The notes under the pieces are model-generated. The model was not told the origin of the DNA. It was given only the letters and a program-made list of their open reading frames with translations, and did not search any database. Below are positions 7,121-11,558 of a stretch of DNA of 11,558 nucleotides, piece after piece. Position 1 is the first letter of the stretch. Each line of letters opens with the position of its first letter. Location of the stretch: assembly GCF_000003605.2 (NCBI RefSeq), contig NW_003134341.1, forward strand, positions 535,976 to 547,533. Direction: 5' to 3'. The translations under genes and the position numbers were made by a program. This DNA is from Saccoglossus kowalevskii. Lineage: Eukaryota > Hemichordata > Enteropneusta > Harrimaniidae.

Positions 7121-8935
7121 ATCTAAATGATGCCAGAAGCTGAAAAAAGAAGTGCACCTGATACAGGGGAAGAACCAAATGCCAAGAAAGTATGTGTTGA
7201 AGAGACTGGTGGTGGTGGTAATGCTTTATCTGATATCCCAGAAACAAGCAATGAAACTGTGATGAAACCTGATGAGGGAAAATCACAAGATGTTCCATCT
7301 TTAGCTGATACCACAAGTGGAACACAGAGTGTGCAGATCGGTCAGAATAATGCTGGTGATACTATTATCATCATCACTCATTCAAATGCTTTAACAGGAC
7401 AGACTACAACACTTCAAGGTGAGAGCATCGCTTCTACTGGTGGACTTGGTAGTGATGTTGGCAGCAGTGATAAGGATGGAAGTGCTGCTAATGAGAAGAA
7501 CAATGGTATGGATGGTAAAAATAAAATGGGTTCTCCTGGACGAATGAATACACGCTCAACTACTAAAAACAGTCCAGGACAAGATAGAGAACCAGATGAG
7601 CAGGAGATGTACATGTGTACTGAGTGTGTGTATGGAACACCACATAAATACAATCTGAAAACACACATGAAGAGACATCAGAAAATAGAAGAGAATGAGC
7701 TCCACAAGTGTGATCAATGCGACTATAACTCACCATATAAACATGACTTGAGAACTCATATGCAGAAACATGATCCAGAAAAACCATACAAATGTTCAAA
7801 ATGTGATTTCTCCAGTATCTACAAACACAGTATGTTGCATCATGTGGCAAGCAAACATGAAGGTCTCCGTCCACACAGGTGCGATTTTTGCAACTATGCA
7901 TCTGCTCGGAAGCAAGATTTGAGAACGCATCTTGCAATTCATAGTGGTGAGAAGCCATTCAGGTGTTCAGAGTGTGATTATGCAACCCAGTATAAAGCAA
8001 GCCTGAAAGCACACATGGATAAACACAAAGGACTGAGACCATATCAGTGTGATGCTGAGGGATGTGATTTTGCCACCAATACCAAACAGAATTTACGGTC
8101 ACATAAGCTGCGACATTCTGTAGTGAAACCTTACCAGTGTTCGCATTGTGATTACAGTGCAGCACATAGACAGCAGCTTATAAACCATGAAGCCAAGCAC
8201 CGGGACGACCAACCACCCAAAGAGAAGACTTTCAAATGTGATCTATGTGAATATGCCACAGCACATAAACATAGTCTGACCAGACACTTGCTGACCCATG
8301 AAGAAAATAGAGCACCACCAGACAAGGTGTATGCATGCGATCAATGTACCTACACTACTGGATACAAAAACAGTCTCAAAAGACATATGGCAACACACTC
8401 CCCTCTCAAACCCTTCAAGTGTGGGCATTGCGATTACTCTGCAATCAACATGACACAGATGCATGTACACATCGCTAAACATACTGGTGTGAAACCCTAC
8501 AAGTGTGAGAAATGTGATTATGCGACTGCTAACAAACAACATCTCACGGCTCACCAGGCCAAACATTCTGACCTCAAGATGAAATGCGATTACTGTGATT
8601 TCACAACGTCTTGGAAACAGCGACTTCGCACTCACATTAAAGCACATCAGATGGGAAGAGTGTACAAATGTACACAGTGCAAGTATGTAACTAGCTCCAA
8701 AGCAGATCTGAAAGTGCACTGTAAAGAACACCTTCCGTTCCCAATGCCTGTAGGAGTGGCTTCCAACCTACAGACTGTGCACGTTGGTGATTTTCAGAAT
8801 GTAGCCTCGGTGGAGACAACTGAAACTCAAGATGCCTTGTCACAGATCTCAGATGCTATTGCTGCTTACCAAGCACAGGCTGAATTACAAAATCAGGTCA
8901 TTACGCATACAGTGGAAACATCAGAACATGAAAAG
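7121..8935 (+). CDS. Zinc-finger gene main exon: N-terminus and all 13 fingers
   Basis: The exon opens after TACTCCCCAG. A TAA directly precedes the tandem ATG-ATG (7127, 7130), which fixes translation within this exon; the second ATG has the better context (A at -3). Zinc ligands Cys/Cys/His/His by residue: 164/167/180/184, 195/198/211/215, 223/226/239/244, 252/255/268/272, 280/283/296/300, 308/313/326/330, 338/341/354/358, 371/374/387/391, 404/407/420/424, 432/435/448/452, 460/463/476/480, 487/490/503/507, 515/518/531/535. Finger 6 has C-x4-C and finger 3 H-x4-H. All thirteen ligand sets are intact. Only a few linkers approach TGEKP (SGEKPF, TGVKPY, DPEKPY). The exon ends GAA-AAG with donor GTAAAG; reading through adds Val-Lys and a stop (8942-8944). 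Confidence 0.95.
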
Positions 8936-10051
8936 GTAAAGTGAATTAATTTTCGGCTAAAATGGGACTTGACATTTTCCAAGCATCAAAAGATTGCGCT
9001 GAATCAGTTTTTGCCACAGGTGAATTTGAATATTGAGGTGATCAATCAGCTAATCAGTTCAGGTGATTGGAGAGTAAGAGTTATAAATCCAGTAGAATTC
9101 TTCATTCAATGATGATGTTCAAAACATTATTTTATTTCACTGTATATACCAGTAGTGGATATTATGCAATGTCTTTCTAATTGTATCTCTCTCTTTCAAA
9201 ACACTTTGTCAGTGAAATCTATATTCAACTTGTTACTGTCTATGGTAAAATGTCTAGGTCAAACATCATACTATCCCTACTACTTCAGAACCCCAAGGAG
9301 GGGACAAGGTTTCCTAAACAAGATTTAATATTTGTTTACCAATAGCAATGTTAACATATGAATTGCAATATACATGTATATTGTTTTGCAGGATGTAGGT
9401 GAAAGTGAAGTGAGTGGTGGAGAGCAAGTAATAGTAATACCACAGTTAGAGAATACCTCTGCTGGTGATGGAGAAGTCAGAGAAGTTGTCATTGAATATG
9501 CTACAGATGGAAGTCAGGTAATTGTATATTAGACACATCCCTATTCATTTATTTGGTGCAAATTTAGTGTGTAAGCTCAGGCTTGTGTATTTTACATGAT
9601 GGCAGGTGACTAGCATATACACAAGGCAAAATTTAATATATCAAACAAGCTGCTCTCTGTTCGGGTTGAGTAGTCAATCAGGCACAATCTTGTAAGTAGC
9701 TCACATTGACTTGCCAGTGGTGGTGCTGTGTTAATGGAATAGATTAGTCCACATGTATCGCGGATTGTCTGGACACGCGTAAATTGTGAAATATCAAGCT
9801 ATGTTCCTCTGTATTTGATGTTGCTAATTTTATCTTCCTCTTGACAGGTGCATTTAGTTGATGAAGATGGCAACCAATTACAGGCTGTTAAATACATAGA
9901 TGGACAAGTTGAACTGATAGAGCAACCACATGAACACATAGTAGAAGCTCAAGAAGAAGGCGTTGAGACACACCTAGTAGAAATACCTGTCATGGGCCAT
10001 GAAAGTGAAGTGGGTCAAAATGAGGTCACTGCTGTTGCTATGCAAGGATGA
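7127..10051 (+). CDS. Thirteen-finger C2H2 zinc-finger protein (complete, 3 coding exons, 712 aa)
   Basis: Exons 7121-8935 (coding from 7127), 9392-9517 and 9848-10051 join in phase 0 to give 603+42+67 residues. The product is very probably a nuclear, sequence-specific DNA-binding regulator. Layout: a low-complexity Ser/Thr/Gly/Asn-rich N-terminus (1-155); thirteen consecutive C2H2 fingers (162-535); a Gln/Ala/Thr-containing stretch (560-603); and a strongly acidic tail (604-712). Lys7-Arg8 and Lys20-Lys21 could form a weak bipartite nuclear signal. No KRAB, BTB or SCAN domain is visible. The finger style (CDY/CDF with Lys-rich helices) recalls many invertebrate polydactyl proteins and the fingers of REST. 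I cannot name an orthologue and leave the symbol blank. The gene is divergent to the SLC19-like gene. Confidence 0.93.
8936..9391 (+). other. Intron 1 of the zinc-finger coding region
   Basis: A phase-0 GT-AG intron, donor AAAAG|GTAAAG and acceptor TATTGTTTTGCAG. It contains an in-frame stop six bases after the donor, so retention would truncate the protein at 605 residues. Nothing else is recognisable in it. Confidence 0.85.
9392..9517 (+). CDS. Zinc-finger gene exon: acidic tail part 1
   Basis: 126 bases, 42 codons, phase 0 on both sides (acceptor TTTTGCAG, donor CAG|GTAATT). Recovered by translating between splice sites. It encodes residues 604-645, including EQVIVIPQLE and REVVIEYATDGSQ. 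About ten Asp/Glu against one Arg, with alternating hydrophobic residues, suggest an acidic activation or interaction segment. The frame continues directly into the next exon. Confidence 0.85.
9518..9847 (+). other. Intron 2 of the zinc-finger coding region
   Basis: A 330-base phase-0 GT-AG intron, donor GTAATTG and acceptor ATCTTCCTCTTGACAG. I see no element in it. Confidence 0.85.
9848..10051 (+). CDS. Zinc-finger gene final coding exon: acidic C-terminus
   Basis: It encodes residues 646-712 and a TGA at 10049-10051. The first codon is GTG (Val), an internal splice-joined codon and not a start. The peptide starts VHLVDEDGNQLQAVKYIDG and is rich in Glu/Asp (about fifteen, with one Lys). Together with the preceding exon it shows three DG-x-Q or DGQ units about 12 residues apart (DGSQV, DGNQL, DGQV). 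The very C-terminus is EVTAVAMQG. Confidence 0.88.
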   Translation: MHLVDEDGNQLQAVKYIDGQVELIEQPHEHIVEAQEEGVETHLVEIPVMGHESEVGQNEVTAVAMQG

Positions 10052-10312
10052 AGTCGAATTAAATGTCAAATATTGTATTTGAGTTGTGTGTCCATTATGA
10101 AAAAATATGTTTGGATGCAAATGCTTATTTTATGGATACAATGTATGCTTCCATATTGTACATGTACATGGAGGTCCAGGCACCTCGACCATGGTTGACA
10201 GTAATGTTGTACAGGCATGGATGTAACTTTCATAACCGGTGTATGGGTCATATGCGATGAAGGTACCACATGAAGCAAACTCTCACAATTTGCGAACATT
10301 TGAAGGTGTTCC

Positions 10313-10349
10313 TGTTCTGTGCACGTCGATTGAATGTTGTCACAGAACA
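10313..10349 (+). other. 3'UTR hairpin, 9-bp stem
   Basis: TGTTCTGTG (10313-10321) and CACAGAACA (10341-10349) are perfect reverse complements separated by 19 bases. In the transcript this could fold as a stem-loop; function unknown. Confidence 0.45.
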
Positions 10350-10762
10350 AACATTGGGTGCTTGGAAATGTTAGATTGCATAAACTAAAATGAGAAGGAG
10401 ATTATGTGAATAAGCATCAACACTACCTAAAATGGTCTGAGATGGACATTAATCAGTTCTTCCACAAAATTTAATTTTAATTAGGTTTTCTAGAACTGTA
10501 GATTTCTTCTGTAATTTTGTGATCATATTGCATTTCACATGACTTCTCCAATACATGCGTGTTCTTCATTGCATATCCCACACCTCTATACCCTAATCTT
10601 ATAAATTCTTGTTACAGGGTAACATAGCAGCAAAATTAAATTACATTTGAATTGATACACTGTTGCTGTTCCATTAGCCCAACTGTGTATTTCTAGGGCT
10701 ATGTTTCTATTGTTAAAAAAATACTGCTAGATTATATTGAGTTACAATTGAGTTAATTTAAT

Positions 10763-10790
10763 TACAAAAGATATGTTGTCATCTTTTGTA
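10763..10790 (+). other. 3'UTR hairpin, 10-bp stem, 8-base loop
   Basis: TACAAAAGAT (10763-10772) and ATCTTTTGTA (10781-10790) pair perfectly around the loop ATGTTGTC. It is AU-rich but has no mismatch. It is not a bacterial-type terminator given the eukaryotic context. Confidence 0.45.
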
Positions 10791-10868
10791 TCGAATTCAG
10801 TTTAATATTTGCCAAACTCACAAATATATTAAAAGTGTGATAATTTTGTTTATTTTTCAAGAGATCTC

Positions 10869-10876
10869 TGTACATA
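10869..10876 (+). promoter_or_regulatory. Pumilio-type element TGTACATA
   Basis: An exact match to TGTANATA, the binding site of PUF-family translational repressors. It lies about 56 bases before the proximal AATAAA. A second match, TGTAGATA, lies at 11361-11368. The motif is short, so chance is likely for either alone. Confidence 0.3.
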
Positions 10877-10931
10877 TTTACAAATGTGAATTTAAATAAT
10901 TTTGTTACAGTTGTTTACTAAAAAAATGAGA

Positions 10932-10937
10932 AATAAA
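10932..10937 (+). terminator. Proximal polyadenylation signal AATAAA
   Basis: Canonical hexamer about 880 bases after the zinc-finger stop codon, with T-rich sequence downstream (TTCCTGATTCCTTATTT). Plausible 3' end of the transcript; not proven. Confidence 0.4.
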
Positions 10938-11493
10938 TTCCTGATTCCTTATTTAAATAGAGAAACTTGATGGAACCATATATTATTTCTAATTAATGAA
11001 CGAATAGTATTAAGATGAGTTTCCTGGTCTCTATCACTGATGTGTGCACTGGTGTTTATTCTATATCTTGTTTTACGAACAATTTGAAAACTTTCAACCT
11101 GGACTCCAGTAATGTAAAATCAACTTACTTGGTAGAAAACTTCAGTTTGTATGTTGGTAGTAAAATATTTGCATGTTTGTCATGTTCAGAAGTCACACAC
11201 ATTTGGTTTCCCAGCAAAACTTGAGTCTGAATGTTTTGATTCAACAAACTATTCTTTGCTAATCAAATTAACAATTTATTTTATAACATAATTAATTAAT
11301 TAATGCAATAACAATTTGAGTGAACCAGTTTATATCTGGTTTGAATAATTTCAATTCATCTGTAGATATGTGTCCCCTTATCTGTAAAAAACATAGACAC
11401 TGAACACTTAGCAAGAACAACCATTATCGTTCAATCAACATCTTTCTAATTTGGTATTTGATTACTTTTCTTTTAGTTGCAGAAAATGCGCGA

Positions 11494-11499
11494 AATAAA
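11494..11499 (+). terminator. Distal polyadenylation signal AATAAA
   Basis: A second canonical hexamer followed by TGATTTGCTCAGTTGGTG. It is the alternative distal 3' end if the proximal signal is bypassed. Confidence 0.3.
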
Positions 11500-11558
11500 A
11501 TGATTTGCTCAGTTGGTGCCACTATATGGCTACCTCAAACTGGAGACTCCATTGTAAT

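Larger units (their letters stand above)
10052..11499 (+). other. 3'UTR and downstream flank of the zinc-finger gene
   Basis: AT-rich sequence without a credible coding frame. Candidate polyadenylation signals AATAAA lie at 10932-10937 and 11494-11499, so the 3'UTR would be roughly 0.9 or 1.45 kb. It includes two hairpins and Pumilio-type motifs (separate entries), scattered ATTTA words, and an (ATTA)n run near 11291-11304. Confidence 0.5.

Noticed and set aside
7110-8731. Several minus-strand open frames opposite the zinc-finger exon
   Set aside because: They are antisense shadows of a clearly coding exon, whose periodic Cys/His codons produce the long reverse frames.
10063-11224. Short open frames downstream of the zinc-finger stop codon
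   Set aside because: They lie in the 3'UTR or flank, with no domain or splice support.
11461-11558. Acceptor-like TTACTTTTCTTTTAG at 11476 as a start of another exon
   Set aside because: The following sequence is open only briefly (stop within about ten codons in the best frame) and contains the distal AATAAA. The window ends too soon to judge.
1-11558. Prokaryotic or viral gene cluster or defence system
   Set aside because: Both genes are spliced metazoan families. No phage, integrase, CRISPR or operon signals are present.

Overview
The window is animal nuclear DNA. It has spliced genes with GT-AG introns, long AT-rich introns and intergenic sequence, and two recognisable metazoan proteins. 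The overall AT-richness, compact gene spacing and protein style suggest a marine invertebrate (a non-vertebrate deuterostome or a lophotrochozoan). The species cannot be fixed from sequence alone. I see no bacterial, viral or CRISPR features.

Left third, minus strand (about 296-2816): an SLC19-family vitamin transporter, most like the thiamine carriers SLC19A2/SLC19A3. Three coding exons (1697-2816, 938-1130, 296-437) join in frame to give 485 residues with eleven predicted membrane segments. The exon for the last segment and C-terminus lies beyond the left edge or is not recognisable. The introns hold degenerate tandem repeats and simple repeats.

Middle (about 2.85-7.1 kb): an AT-rich, CpG-poor intergenic stretch with several related CCAAT-containing repeat units. 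It is followed at about 4.34-5.0 kb by a CpG-enriched, YY1-motif-containing segment, the best candidate promoter and first non-coding exon of the right-hand gene. A presumed 2.5 kb 5'UTR intron follows, with a possible retroelement tail and a weak inverted repeat.

Right half, plus strand (7121-10051 coding, 3'UTR beyond): a 712-residue protein with thirteen C2H2 zinc fingers, all encoded in one 1.8 kb exon, then two short phase-0 exons encoding a strongly acidic tail. It is very probably a sequence-specific DNA-binding transcription regulator; I cannot assign an orthologue. All thirteen fingers carry the aromatic residue two positions earlier than in the classic finger. The 3'UTR and downstream DNA contain two hairpins, two Pumilio-type motifs and two AATAAA signals.

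The two genes are divergently arranged and have no evident functional link. The window looks like ordinary metazoan chromosome rather than a novel multi-gene system. The points most worth a second look are the uniform aromatic-shifted finger array, the possible alternative C-termini of both proteins, and the repeat families.
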